Below, in pieces: positions 7,478 through 14,571 of a stretch of DNA of 31,521 bases. The stretch comes from CAIWAH01 sp043755815. GTDB taxonomy: Bacteria > Verrucomicrobiota > Verrucomicrobiia > Limisphaerales > UBA9464. A program made the position numbers and the translations under genes. The notes under the pieces are model-generated. The model had not been told where the DNA came from, made no database searches, and saw only the letters and a program-made list of their open reading frames with translations. How positions within the stretch are numbered: the first letter of the stretch is position 1; every line of letters starts with the position of its first letter. Location of the stretch: NCBI GenBank assembly GCA_043755815.1, contig JAYUSF010000360.1, positions 1 through 31,521 on the forward strand. Reading direction: 5' to 3'.

Positions 7478-7855
7478 TCATCCAAAAAGCCGGAAACCGG
7501 CAAATACTCGAAGCCCCAACTCCGCGAGGCAGATTAGCGACAGCAGCGACAGCAGCGACAGCAGCGACAGCAGCGACAGCAACGCACCGAACCATCGCAA
7601 CCAACTCTGGGTAAATCGGAAGTAAAGCACGGACAGTAACAGGTGAATGACCCAGGATGCCAAGGCATGCCAATACAGCCGTTGGTAATCGGGAGAGCTG
7701 GCCTGAGCCATCAACACGGCATAGGCACCGCTGAGGAATACGGGAATGAATGCCAGCCTCCGGGCAAAGTCCCTCACCATCGGCTTGAATGGAGTGAATA
7801 ACTCTCGGCCGCGTGGATGGCGGAGCAATACGAGATCTCGTTTGGGATCGCCCAT
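7478..7855 (-). CDS. Small integral membrane protein with an LLS-repeat helix
   Basis: A 125-residue protein with three or four predicted membrane helices: LAFIPVFLSGAYAVLMA (about 34-50), WHALASWVIHLLLSVLYF (about 62-79), and a long one made of LLS repeats (about 90-112). The LLS repeats come from five perfect copies of a 9-bp unit (7536-7580). The ATG at 7855 lies one base after the stop of the DUF5990-like gene, so translation is coupled. The N-terminus GDPKRDLVLLRHPRG is basic and should be cytoplasmic. No family is recognised. The gene may be real but young or variable, since the repeat can change length without breaking the frame. Confidence 0.55.
   Translation of the reverse strand: MGDPKRDLVLLRHPRGRELFTPFKPMVRDFARRLAFIPVFLSGAYAVLMAQASSPDYQRLYWHALASWVIHLLLSVLYFRFTQSWLRWFGALLSLLSLLSLLSLLSLICLAELGLRVFAGFRLFG
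7536..7580. repeat. Five perfect tandem copies of the 9-bp unit AGCGACAGC
   Basis: The unit AGCGACAGC is repeated five times without a mismatch inside the membrane-protein gene on the opposite strand, where it is read as Leu-Ser-Leu repeats. As the unit is a multiple of three, slippage would add or remove three residues and keep the frame. Confidence 0.95.
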
Positions 7856-7856
7856 G

Positions 7857-8312
7857 CTATGCTTCTAGGTTCCACCCACCTGCCAGCAACGGCGCCGACG
7901 CGCAAGCCGGTCCGCCATCCTTCGCCACGGCGTGGACGCGGGCGACCAGCGTGCCGCCGGTCTTCATGGCTTGCGCAAGTTGGACGGCAGTCAGATCGCG
8001 CAGGTGAATCTTGATCCGGCGGAACATTTCGCGGTGGTAGGCGCGTTCGCTGGACCAACTCAGGTAGAAGAACCGCTCCCCGCGTTTACCGTGGACCGCC
8101 GGCCCGGCGAAGTCGGGTGCGCCGTCCGTGCCGGATTTCACGGTGATTTCAGTGGTCCAAGCCAGCGCGTCCTTGCCCGCGGGTGAGCCCGTCTCGTGGC
8201 CATCCTTGGTCTGCAATTCCACTTGGATGCTTCGCCGCCCGTCGAAGCCCTCGAAGCGGTGCGCTGGCAAGCCTTCGCAAACGAGGCGAACGCGCACGGG
8301 CTTCGCACCCAT
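7857..8312 (-). CDS. DUF5990-like protein
   Basis: About 151 residues from ATG 8312 (MGAKPVRVRLVCEGLPAHRF). The pattern RVRLVCEGLP, a middle region FAGPAVHGKRGERFFYLSWS and the ending TLVARVHAVAKDGGPACASA resemble DUF5990, a family of small single-domain proteins of unknown function. The frame stays open up to ATG 8402, but residues between the two ATGs (about 30) are encoded mostly by a palindromic repeat (8314-8380), so I take 8312 as the ancestral start. If 8402 is used, the repeat has added an N-terminal extension. No Shine-Dalgarno sequence precedes either. It is followed after one base by the membrane-protein gene. Confidence 0.68.
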   Translation of the reverse strand: MGAKPVRVRLVCEGLPAHRFEGFDGRRSIQVELQTKDGHETGSPAGKDALAWTTEITVKSGTDGAPDFAGPAVHGKRGERFFYLSWSSERAYHREMFRRIKIHLRDLTAVQLAQAMKTGGTLVARVHAVAKDGGPACASAPLLAGGWNLEA

Positions 8313-8313
8313 C

Positions 8314-8380
8314 GCAGCCGACGTGAGGAGGCTCTGACCGGATCGGGTCTGGGAAGATGGAGCCTCCTTACGTCGGCTGC
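8314..8380. repeat. GTAG-type palindromic doublet, family A, copy 1
   Basis: The left arm GCAGCCGACGTGAGGAGGCT (8314-8333, extending by one C) and the mirrored right arm (8360-8380) match at 20 of 21 positions around a 25-bp centre. In this copy the outer GTAG has become GCAG on the left, while the right arm is followed by TAC. Related copies lie at 16308-16381 and 27928-27998. It lies one base upstream of the ATG at 8312. Confidence 0.88.
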
Positions 8381-8407
8381 TACGTTTTGCAGGGGAAGGC
8401 ATGGCGC

Positions 8408-8854
8408 TCAGAGTTTCACCAGCTTCAGGCCGCAGGCGGCGGCCAGCTTCTTCTGCCGTTCGTCGAAGGTCAGGAAATGCTTCAGCTTCAACTCCAGCGC
8501 GCAGGCGACGTGGAGCACATCAAGCGCACGGGTGCCAAGGCTCGGAGAGTGGGACCGGCTTAATTCCACGGCCCGGTTCAAGGCGGCCCGCCAGAGGATG
8601 TCCACCTGCACGAGATGGCCGCCCTCAAAATCCGCCTCAAGGTTCGACCAGGCCTTGTCCGTCTGGTCCTGCGTTCGTTCGCCCCGGAAAGCGGCCAGGG
8701 CGATTGCGTTGACCAGCTCGGTGCGCCCGTGGTGGGTGACCGGAAGAGCGCCCTTGGTCCTGAAACGCCAAAGATGCATCTCCCGCGAGCCGGTCTGATT
8801 CAAATAGAGCCGGCTCAAGGCACTGGGATCCACATAGACGGAGTCAGCGGTCAC
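8408..8854 (-). CDS. PIN-domain toxin, VapC family
   Basis: A 148-residue PIN ribonuclease. The four acidic metal ligands are in the expected places: D9 (VYVDPSALSRLYL), E46 (GRTELVNAIAL), D112 (GTRALDVLHVACAL) and D131 (FLTFDERQKKLA). By family it cleaves specific RNAs, often initiator tRNA or rRNA loops, and is held in check by the antitoxin. It overlaps the upstream antitoxin gene by 11 bases (8844-8854), the usual VapBC arrangement. All catalytic residues are kept, so it should be active. It is followed by the repeat-flanked DUF5990-like gene. Confidence 0.9.
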   Translation of the reverse strand: MTADSVYVDPSALSRLYLNQTGSREMHLWRFRTKGALPVTHHGRTELVNAIALAAFRGERTQDQTDKAWSNLEADFEGGHLVQVDILWRAALNRAVELSRSHSPSLGTRALDVLHVACALELKLKHFLTFDERQKKLAAACGLKLVKL

Positions 8855-9113
8855 CCCGGTTCTCCTCGTGCAATTGCCGTGACTGCTCAGCGGTCAGGGG
8901 AACCGGTTGCTCCGCCAGCAACCGCGCATAGTAGTCGGGCAGCGGGGGCTGCTTCTTGGCCGTCGGCGCGACCGGCTCCATCACGTAGGCCGGCTCGCCG
9001 TTGTCGGTGATGATGATGCGGCCGAACTCCTCCAGCTTGCGTTTCACGGCGCGAAAGTCGGTGCGGAGTTCGCGGATGCTGGCGGTGGCGGCGGTGGCGG
9101 CGGTGGTGCTCAT
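8844..9113 (-). CDS. Phd/YefM-type antitoxin partner of VapC
   Basis: An 89-residue protein. The N-terminal half is a Phd/YefM-like DNA-binding fold (ASIRELRTDFRAVKRKLEEF then GRIIITDNGEPAYVMEPVAP), and the C-terminal tail (DYYARLLAEQPVPLTAEQSR) should wrap the toxin. It is encoded just before and overlapping vapC. The start ATG at 9113 sits 4 bp downstream of a perfect 8-bp inverted repeat that overlaps the candidate -10 box, a typical autorepressor operator. The short run MSTTAATAATA at the N-terminus derives from a simple GGCGGTGGC-like sequence and may vary in length. Confidence 0.87.
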   Translation of the reverse strand: MSTTAATAATASIRELRTDFRAVKRKLEEFGRIIITDNGEPAYVMEPVAPTAKKQPPLPDYYARLLAEQPVPLTAEQSRQLHEENRGDR

Positions 9114-9117
9114 GCGT

Positions 9118-9137
9118 GTGAAACACTACTGTTTCAC
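9118..9137. promoter_or_regulatory. Operator palindrome upstream of the antitoxin gene
   Basis: GTGAAACA-CTAC-TGTTTCAC is a perfect 8-bp inverted repeat with a 4-bp centre, ending 4 bp before the antitoxin ATG on the minus strand. It covers the proposed -10 box, so a Phd/YefM dimer bound here would block initiation. Assigned from symmetry and position. Confidence 0.7.
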
Positions 9138-9150
9138 GCCAGCCGGTCAA
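9123..9150 (-). promoter_or_regulatory. Candidate promoter of the VapBC-type operon, near-leaderless
   Basis: On the minus strand TTGACC (9145-9150), 16 bp, then TAGTGT (9123-9128), followed by only 9 bp to the ATG at 9113. The transcript would begin within a few bases of the start codon. The -10 hexamer is identical to the one proposed for the pseudopilin promoter. The -35 box overlaps the stop of the upstream small gene. Confidence 0.5.
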
Positions 9151-9416
9151 CCGGGCTTTCCCGGCCAGGCACCTACCGCTCCCTTGCCCGGAGCCTTCGC
9201 AATCGGCTCTACCGTCGGATCGCTGAAGGCGAGCAGGACGGCTTCGGCGCGCTGCGGGTCACCGTCGGCCAGATGTTTCATGGCGTCGCGGAAGGCGGTC
9301 AGACGGAAGTCGGCGTCGCCGGAGCCGCGGTCCACGCGGTCGAGGAAGGCGGCGAGCTCGATGAGCTTGCACCGGGCGTCCATGAAATAGAGGTCGAGCA
9401 CTTGCTGGCGCGTCAT
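9147..9416 (-). CDS. Small conserved-looking protein of unknown function
   Basis: An 89-residue soluble helical protein: MTRQQVLDLYFMDARCKLIE, LAAFLDRVDRGSGDADFRLT, AFRDAMKHLADG and a FSDPTVEPIAKAPGKGAVGAW ending. I recall similar small proteins near TatD-like hydrolase genes in related bacteria, but this is memory, not a search. If right, this gene and the hydrolase at 5828-6631 were once neighbours and have been pushed apart by the accessory genes between. It begins 88 bp after the LysE-like gene on the same strand. No catalytic motif, signal peptide or membrane segment is visible. Confidence 0.68.
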   Translation of the reverse strand: MTRQQVLDLYFMDARCKLIELAAFLDRVDRGSGDADFRLTAFRDAMKHLADGDPQRAEAVLLAFSDPTVEPIAKAPGKGAVGAWPGKPG

Positions 9417-9504
9417 AGGCGGAGGATGTGACGCGGGAAACCTGAACTGCCTTCAAGCCGGGCTCAAGCGCGGGCGTTTCCGGAATGAACCCACCCTCGA
9501 CGCA

Positions 9505-10188
9505 TCACGGGGCGACGTGGCCATGCCGCAGCTTGGCCAGCAGCAGCACGATCCGGCCGGCGATGATGACCGCGGTGACGAGCAACAGCACGCCACTGGC
9601 CTGGGAGAGGCGGCGCAGGGCAAACGACGAGAGCCGGCTGTGCCCGCGGGCGACGCCCCAACTTACGCCACCGAACCACACGAATCCGCTCACCGCAACG
9701 CCGCCGCAGAAGAAGCCCTTGCTGTCCCAGGTTCCCTCCAGCGCCCCATGCGCCATCAGCGAGCCGGTGATGCCGATCCACAGCAGCAGCACGCCGGGAT
9801 TGCCCAGCACCCGCACGAAACCCGTCCAGAACGCCGTGTGGGGATGCAGTTTCTTTTCCACGAATTCCTCCACCCGGTCCTCGCCGGGAATGTGGCCGGC
9901 CCGCAGGTATTTGATCGCCAGCCAGAGCACGAGGACAAAGCTGAACAGTTCCATGGCGGCGCGCACCAACTGGATCTGGAAGAGTTGGGCGAAGCCCGCG
10001 AACGCCACCGCGCAGTAGATCGTCTCCATCAGCACCGCGCCGACCGCCATGATGAAGGCGCTGCGAAAGCCCCGCGTCGCGCTTTCGTTGACCACGGTCA
10101 CGTTGATCGGGCCGCCGAGCGCCGAGGTGATGAAGCCGGCCAGCAAACCCAGGGCCCCGGCGGTCAGCATTTCGGAGGCGGGGATCAT
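9505..10188 (-). CDS. LysE/RhtB-family amino-acid exporter
   Basis: A 227-residue membrane protein with about six hydrophobic segments. It opens with AGFITSALGGPINVTVVNES, the LysE-type first helix with G-P-x-N, followed by a second helix around GFRSAFIMAVGAVLMETIYC, then LKHP-like membrane loops (FWTGFVRVLGNPGVLLLWIG). By family it exports amino acids or similar small molecules by proton exchange; the substrate cannot be told from sequence. The charged loop GEDRVEEFVEKKLHPH at about 102-117 is longer than usual. It is 44 bp downstream of pssA on the same strand and may be co-transcribed. Confidence 0.85.
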   Translation of the reverse strand: MIPASEMLTAGALGLLAGFITSALGGPINVTVVNESATRGFRSAFIMAVGAVLMETIYCAVAFAGFAQLFQIQLVRAAMELFSFVLVLWLAIKYLRAGHIPGEDRVEEFVEKKLHPHTAFWTGFVRVLGNPGVLLLWIGITGSLMAHGALEGTWDSKGFFCGGVAVSGFVWFGGVSWGVARGHSRLSSFALRRLSQASGVLLLVTAVIIAGRIVLLLAKLRHGHVAP

Positions 10189-10232
10189 CAGGATTCGATT
10201 GGCGGGGGGCGGTGTTCAGCGAGGGCGGCGAC

Positions 10233-11141
10233 TCAAGGCTTCCCGGCCGGGTCGACCGAGGGGGCGCAGGGTTTCGCAGTTTCGTCCCCTTCGTCCTCGT
10301 CGGGTTCGTCGTCCGCCTCGATCTCCTTCTGCATCGCCCGGGAAACCCACGGCCGGACCAGCCCGTAAACGAGGTAGGCCGTGAAGACCAGCGGCGCCGC
10401 GAAGGGCAGCAGCTTCTGCCAGAGCACGATGATGGCGCCGACCACCATCACGACGACCAGAGTTTTCACGAACGGGCGCTGGGTGCGCCAGTCGAGTTTC
10501 TTGAAGGTCGGATACTTCACCTCGCTCACCATCATCACCGACAGGAACACGAGAATCACTGGCAGCGCAAAACGCCAGGTGCCGACGCCGAAGTCCTTTT
10601 CCTCCAGCCACAGCAGGAACAGCGTCAGCGACGCCACCATGCCGGCGGCCATGGGGATGGGGATGCCGAGGAAGTATTTTCCGCCGCCGCCGCCGGGCAT
10701 CGCGGCCAGGCAGTTGAACCGGGCCAACCGGAAGGCGCCGCAGATCACGTAGAGCGAGGCGATGAACCAGCCGACCTCGGGATGTTTGATGAAGACGTCC
10801 TTGAGCACGATCCGGTGGACGAGGAACGCCGGGGCCACGCCAAAGCTGACGATGTCCGCCAGCGAGTCGAACTCGCGGCCAAACGGGGATTCAAACCCGC
10901 CCATGCGCGCCACCCGGCCGTCAAACAGGTCGAAGATGCAGGCGAGCAGGATGTAGAGCAGCGCCTCGCGGATGACGCGGGGATAATTCGGGTCCAGCAG
11001 GTCCGCCTCGACGATCCGGGTGATGGCGAGGAAGCCGCAGAACAGGTTCGCCGCCGTGAGCAGGTTGGGCAGCAGATAGATCTTCAGCTTGGCGTCGGTG
11101 CCGGCGTCGGCGGCCGGCGGAGTCCGTGGAGTTGCGCTCAT
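10233..11141 (-). CDS. pssA: CDP-diacylglycerol--serine O-phosphatidyltransferase
   Basis: About 302 residues from ATG 11141, chosen because it overlaps the psd stop as ATGA (11138-11141). It has the CDP-alcohol phosphatidyltransferase motif D74-G-x2-A-R79-x8-G88-x3-D92-x3-D96 (DLFDGRVARMGGFESPFGRE then FDSLAD). About eight membrane helices follow the cytoplasmic catalytic segment. It makes phosphatidylserine from CDP-diacylglycerol and serine, the step before Psd. The C-terminal tail is strongly acidic (KEIEADDEPDEDEGDETAKP). Adjacent psd and pssA genes are common in bacteria with the short type of Psd. Confidence 0.93.
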   Translation of the reverse strand: MSATPRTPPAADAGTDAKLKIYLLPNLLTAANLFCGFLAITRIVEADLLDPNYPRVIREALLYILLACIFDLFDGRVARMGGFESPFGREFDSLADIVSFGVAPAFLVHRIVLKDVFIKHPEVGWFIASLYVICGAFRLARFNCLAAMPGGGGGKYFLGIPIPMAAGMVASLTLFLLWLEEKDFGVGTWRFALPVILVFLSVMMVSEVKYPTFKKLDWRTQRPFVKTLVVVMVVGAIIVLWQKLLPFAAPLVFTAYLVYGLVRPWVSRAMQKEIEADDEPDEDEGDETAKPCAPSVDPAGKP

Positions 11142-11827
11142 GCGGGAATTTTGGCCATCACCGTGGTTCCACCCACGACCTTGTCTCCGAGTTTCACCGC
11201 CACCTCCGCGTTCAACGGCAGGTAGAGGTTGGCCCGCGAACCAAATTGGATCAGGGCGATCCGCTCGCCCTTGGCCACGGTTTCCCCGGTCTTCAGCCAC
11301 GGAATGATGCGCCGGGCGATCAGGCCGGTGATCAGGCGAACGCCGACCGTGGCGCCGGCCGGGTCCGAGGACCTGAAGCCGATCAGCACGTTCTCGTTGA
11401 ACTGCGCACAGTCGGTCCGCATGGCGTTCAGGAATTTGCCGGGCGTGTGTTTCACCAGCGTGACGTCGCCGGCCACGGGCGCCTGCTGCACGTGCACGTT
11501 GAAGACGTTGAGAAAGATCGAGACCCGCCGGCAGCGGCCACCCAGCACGTTCGGTTCATCGGTTTCGTCGATGACGTCCACGGTGCCATGGGCTGGCGCC
11601 ACCACGAGTCCGGTGCCGGGCGGCGCCCTGGAGTCGGGATCGCGGAAGAAATAGAGCGTGAAGAGCGTCATCAGCAGGCCTAGGCCACAGACGACGGCGC
11701 CGATCGCGAGGCCGACCGTTCCTTTGGGCCAGACGAAGGAAACGAGGGCGACCAAAAAAATGACGATGAGGACGACCTTTGCGAGGATCGCGCCGGCCGC
11801 GGCGAGCGCTTTGCCTTTGTGCTTCAC
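11138..11827 (-). CDS. psd: Phosphatidylserine decarboxylase, short type
   Basis: A 229-residue proenzyme. Two N-terminal membrane segments (about 12-33 and 38-61) are followed by FFRDPDSR, the substrate-loop region (VVAPAHGTVDVID), VSIFLNVFNVHVQQAPVAGD and the self-cleavage site FGS (G196-S197, AALIQFGSRANLYLP-type context), where Ser becomes the pyruvoyl group. It converts phosphatidylserine to phosphatidylethanolamine and is the first gene of the psd-pssA operon. One oddity: the motif usually read as PADG, whose Asp belongs to the catalytic triad needed for self-processing, reads PAHG here (H80). The rest of the family pattern is intact. Confidence 0.9.
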   Translation of the reverse strand: MKHKGKALAAAGAILAKVVLIVIFLVALVSFVWPKGTVGLAIGAVVCGLGLLMTLFTLYFFRDPDSRAPPGTGLVVAPAHGTVDVIDETDEPNVLGGRCRRVSIFLNVFNVHVQQAPVAGDVTLVKHTPGKFLNAMRTDCAQFNENVLIGFRSSDPAGATVGVRLITGLIARRIIPWLKTGETVAKGERIALIQFGSRANLYLPLNAEVAVKLGDKVVGGTTVMAKIPA

Positions 11828-12112
11828 GGGCGGAGCTTAGGCGGCGCGACCGGACAGGGAAAGCATCGGCTTTGATCGGAGGCCGGCTCCCCTTGCGGTC
11901 AGTCGGCCCGCGTGATTACCCGGGGCCCGCAGAGCTGCGTTTTTCGACTCGGGCATCCCGAAAGCCGGTGGGCCTGAGCTCCCCTGTGGCTGCGATGACG
12001 GCGCTCCCAGAATGCGGCTTTGTCGTTCCGCTCCTGAAAAACGCCTTTCCCGGCGGGCGGCGATCTGCCCTATTCGGCGCCCGCTTGCCCCGCAAGCGAC
12101 TGTTTACACGCC
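11828..12112. other. Intergenic region between psd and rlmI genes
   Basis: This 285-bp divergent gap should hold the promoters of both the psd-pssA operon and the methyltransferase gene. I see no good -35/-10 pair, no member of the repeat families and no convincing small reading frame. Confidence 0.5.
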
Positions 12113-13312
12113 ATGAGTCTACCTACCGCCCTGATCAAACCCGGTGAAGCCGACCGTCTCATAACCGGTCACCCCTGGGTTTACGGCAATTCGATCTTCC
12201 GCCTCACCAACCCGGCGAATGACGGCGACGTCGTCCAGGTCAAGGACCACCGCCAGCGCTTCATCGGCATCGGCTTCTACAATTCCCGCTCCAAGATCGC
12301 CGTCCGCCTGATCGACCGCGAGCGCACGGACTTCGACGGCGCCTTCTTCCGTGAGCGCATTGCCGCGGCGCTGGCCCTGCGCCGGAAGCACATGCCGCAC
12401 GCCACCTCCTTCCGCGTGGTGAACGCCGAGAGCGATTTCATGTCCGGGCTCATCGTGGACAAATACGAGGACGTGCTGGTGCTCCAGACGAGTTCGCTCG
12501 GCATGGACAAGCGGAAGCACTTCATCGTCGCCGCGCTGCTCGACCTGCTCAAACCGACCGCCATCGTCGAACGGAACGACATGGGTTCCCGGAAATTCGA
12601 GGGCCTGCCGGAATCCAACTCCGTGCTGCACGGCGAGGTTCCCCCCGAATTCGCCGTCCGGCTGAACGGGCTGGCCTTCACCGTGCCAGCAAGCGGCGGC
12701 CACAAGACCGGGCTCTATCTCGACCAGCAGGCCAACTACGCCGCCGTGGCCGAGATGGCCAAGGGCGCCGAAGTGCTGGACTGCTTCTCCTACCTCGGCG
12801 GCTTTGCGCTGCACTGCGCCCGCGCCGGCGCGAAGAATGTCACCGGTCTCGACCAGAGCGAAGACGCAGTGAAGGCGGCCGGAGCCATCGCTGAAGCCAA
12901 CGGCGTCACGAGTGGCCTGAGCTACGTGACGACCAACGTCTTTGACTGGCTGCGCGAGAAGACGGCGACCGGTCCCAATGAAAGGCTCATCCCGCGTTAC
13001 GATCTGGTGATCCTGGATCCGCCGTCGTTCACCCGCACGCGCACCGCCGTGGAAGGCGCCCTGCGCGGCTACAAGGAGATCCACCTCCGAGCGCTCAAGC
13101 TGCTGAAGACCGGCGGCACGCTGGCGACCTTCTGCTGTTCCCACCACGTCGATGCCCGCCTGTTTGAGGACGTGATCGTGGCGGCGGCGGCGGACGCCCA
13201 CGTGATGCTCCGACGGGTGCGGAGCTTCAGCCAATCGCCGGACCATCCCATCATTCCCGCGATCCCGGAGACCGAATACCTCAAGGGTTTCGCCTACGAG
13301 GTGGTGCGGTAG
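12113..13312 (+). CDS. rlmI: RlmI-like 23S rRNA (cytosine-C5) methyltransferase
   Basis: A 399-residue protein in the RlmI/COG1092 layout. An N-terminal PUA-like domain (residues 1-80; ITGHPWVYGNSIFRLTNP) is followed by an EEHEA-like linker domain (FRVVNAESDFMSGLIVDKYE) and a Rossmann methyltransferase domain from about 190. The SAM motif I is VLDCFSYLGGFALHCARAGA, motif IV is LVILDPPSFTRTR, and motif VI holds the catalytic Cys in ATFCCSHHV. It should methylate a cytosine of 23S rRNA in the cytoplasm (C1962 in E. coli). The length is normal (about 396). The ATG at 12113 has no Shine-Dalgarno sequence. It is the first plus-strand gene of the region and is probably monocistronic. Confidence 0.9.
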   Translation: MSLPTALIKPGEADRLITGHPWVYGNSIFRLTNPANDGDVVQVKDHRQRFIGIGFYNSRSKIAVRLIDRERTDFDGAFFRERIAAALALRRKHMPHATSFRVVNAESDFMSGLIVDKYEDVLVLQTSSLGMDKRKHFIVAALLDLLKPTAIVERNDMGSRKFEGLPESNSVLHGEVPPEFAVRLNGLAFTVPASGGHKTGLYLDQQANYAAVAEMAKGAEVLDCFSYLGGFALHCARAGAKNVTGLDQSEDAVKAAGAIAEANGVTSGLSYVTTNVFDWLREKTATGPNERLIPRYDLVILDPPSFTRTRTAVEGALRGYKEIHLRALKLLKTGGTLATFCCSHHVDARLFEDVIVAAAADAHVMLRRVRSFSQSPDHPIIPAIPETEYLKGFAYEVVR

Positions 13313-13462
13313 GCGGGGCGGGTTGCCCAGTTGCTCTCAGCCGGAGCGCGGAGGGTCTTCGTTCCGCGAGTCGCGACTGCGGGACTGAACGACTCCCCGT
13401 GCAGGCCGTTGGGCCGCACTTTTGGCGACTCATCGCGTGACGGTTCGCCGCGCCGGAATCCT

Positions 13463-13499
13463 CCGGGTGTGGACGCGGACGTGACCGTCCGCGCCCCGC
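13463..13499. repeat. Short palindromic repeat, family D, intergenic copy
   Basis: A 37-bp unit centred on GCGGACG-TGAC-CGTCCGC (13475-13492). It aligns along its whole length with 20607-20643 inside the MFS gene, with only a few differences (CCGGGTGT..ACGCGGACG..GCCGTCCGCGC). It is a single hairpin and not a doublet. It lies between two convergent genes and could serve as a terminator, though no T-run follows. Confidence 0.75.
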
Positions 13500-13518
13500 T
13501 TCACTGCATCATGGCGGC

Positions 13519-14436
13519 TCAGTCAATCTGGGCGGTGATCACCAGTTGAAAGAAACGCTGGGCTGCGGAAACGGGTTCCGAATACGTCGCCTCGAAACCG
13601 GTGAACTTCACCGCGTAGTTCGTGAGCACCGTGAAGTTGGTCACCCCGAGGTCGGCAAAGGCGCGGAGTTCGTAGAGGTTGCCCGGATCAAGCTGGTAAC
13701 GGAGTTCCAGCCCGCCGCCGGTAAGCTTGGGCAGGCTGAGCGTCGGTTCGAAGGGGGCCGGAAGCGAGTAGCCAATGACCAGTTGGGGACGCTGGGAGGC
13801 GGTCGAGCTTTCCCGGGTGACCACCCGCTTGGCCGCGCCCTCGGTGGCCTCCGACTGGCTCTTGAGCAGCCACCCCTGATTCAGGCTTGGACTGTTGAGC
13901 CAGGCCTGCACATCGGCCACGACGCCGTCAGTCGAGGCGAAGGTGTAGCTGTCCGGCGCGTTCCAGCTCAGCGAACCGCTGACGGCCGAGGCAAAATCGG
14001 TCCCGGCCAGCGCCCCGGGCGCCGCCCAATTCGCGGAGCCGAGTTTTCGCGCGGTCCAGTTCGCCTCGCCCGCCGTCGCCGCCGCGCCGTGATTGCCGGA
14101 CGATTTCGCGCCCTCGCCCCAGTCCACGAGCAGACGGTGCAGCGCTACGGTGTCGGTCGGACCGCCGCTCGCCTCCTTCGACATCCGCAGCTTGAGGGTC
14201 ACGTTGGTGACCACGGCTCCGGGCGGAAGGGCCGCCGCGATGTCGAACTTCAGCAGTGCCCGGGCAAACTGGTTTGGCTTGTTGATGGGGCCGACGGGGA
14301 CCGTCGCCAGGCCGCCGTAATTGTTGTCGGGATTCAGCGACAGCATCGCCGTGTCGGCGACCGGCGTCAGGGTGACCGTGTCGGCGTGCAGTGAAGCCGC
14401 GAAGAGCAGGGCAGGGGCAAGGCCGGTGAGTTTCAC
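13519..14436 (-). CDS. Secreted DNRLRE-domain protein
   Basis: About 305 residues from GTG 14436, chosen because it opens a signal peptide (KLTGLAPALLFAASLHA); a TTG at 14472 would only add 12 residues. The mature protein starts VTLTPVADTAMLSLNPDNNY, the DNRLRE pattern (D-x-N, 'ADTxxxxxxPxxNYG'), followed by GGLATVPVG, a FARALLKFDIAAALPPGAVV strand pair and VTNVTLKLRMSK. This beta-sandwich domain occurs on the outside of cells in many Bacteroidota, Planctomycetota and Verrucomicrobiota, often with sugar-active or adhesion modules. The C-terminal 80 residues (YELRAFADLGVTNFTVLTNY) resemble the fibronectin-like tail seen on other exported proteins of this group. No enzyme motif is visible. Confidence 0.82.
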   Translation of the reverse strand: MKLTGLAPALLFAASLHADTVTLTPVADTAMLSLNPDNNYGGLATVPVGPINKPNQFARALLKFDIAAALPPGAVVTNVTLKLRMSKEASGGPTDTVALHRLLVDWGEGAKSSGNHGAAATAGEANWTARKLGSANWAAPGALAGTDFASAVSGSLSWNAPDSYTFASTDGVVADVQAWLNSPSLNQGWLLKSQSEATEGAAKRVVTRESSTASQRPQLVIGYSLPAPFEPTLSLPKLTGGGLELRYQLDPGNLYELRAFADLGVTNFTVLTNYAVKFTGFEATYSEPVSAAQRFFQLVITAQID

Positions 14437-14571
14437 GCTCTGGACGCTGGGACGGCGGGCGGCTGGCGTCAAACGCGGAGTCCGAATTTGCCGCCCCCTT
14501 CACCCAGGCATGAGGCGCCGGCTGCAATTGCCGCTTGCCCCCCGTCACCTCTCACCCGTCACCTTCCGGCC

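Noticed and set aside
7536..7580. Possible CRISPR array
   Set aside because: The 9-bp units are contiguous, without spacers, and lie in a coding frame.
10212..11225. 337-residue plus-strand open frame
   Set aside because: It is antisense to pssA, which has the full CDP-alcohol phosphotransferase motif.
12119..13246. 375-residue minus-strand open frame
   Set aside because: It is antisense to the RlmI-like methyltransferase, whose SAM and Cys motifs are complete.
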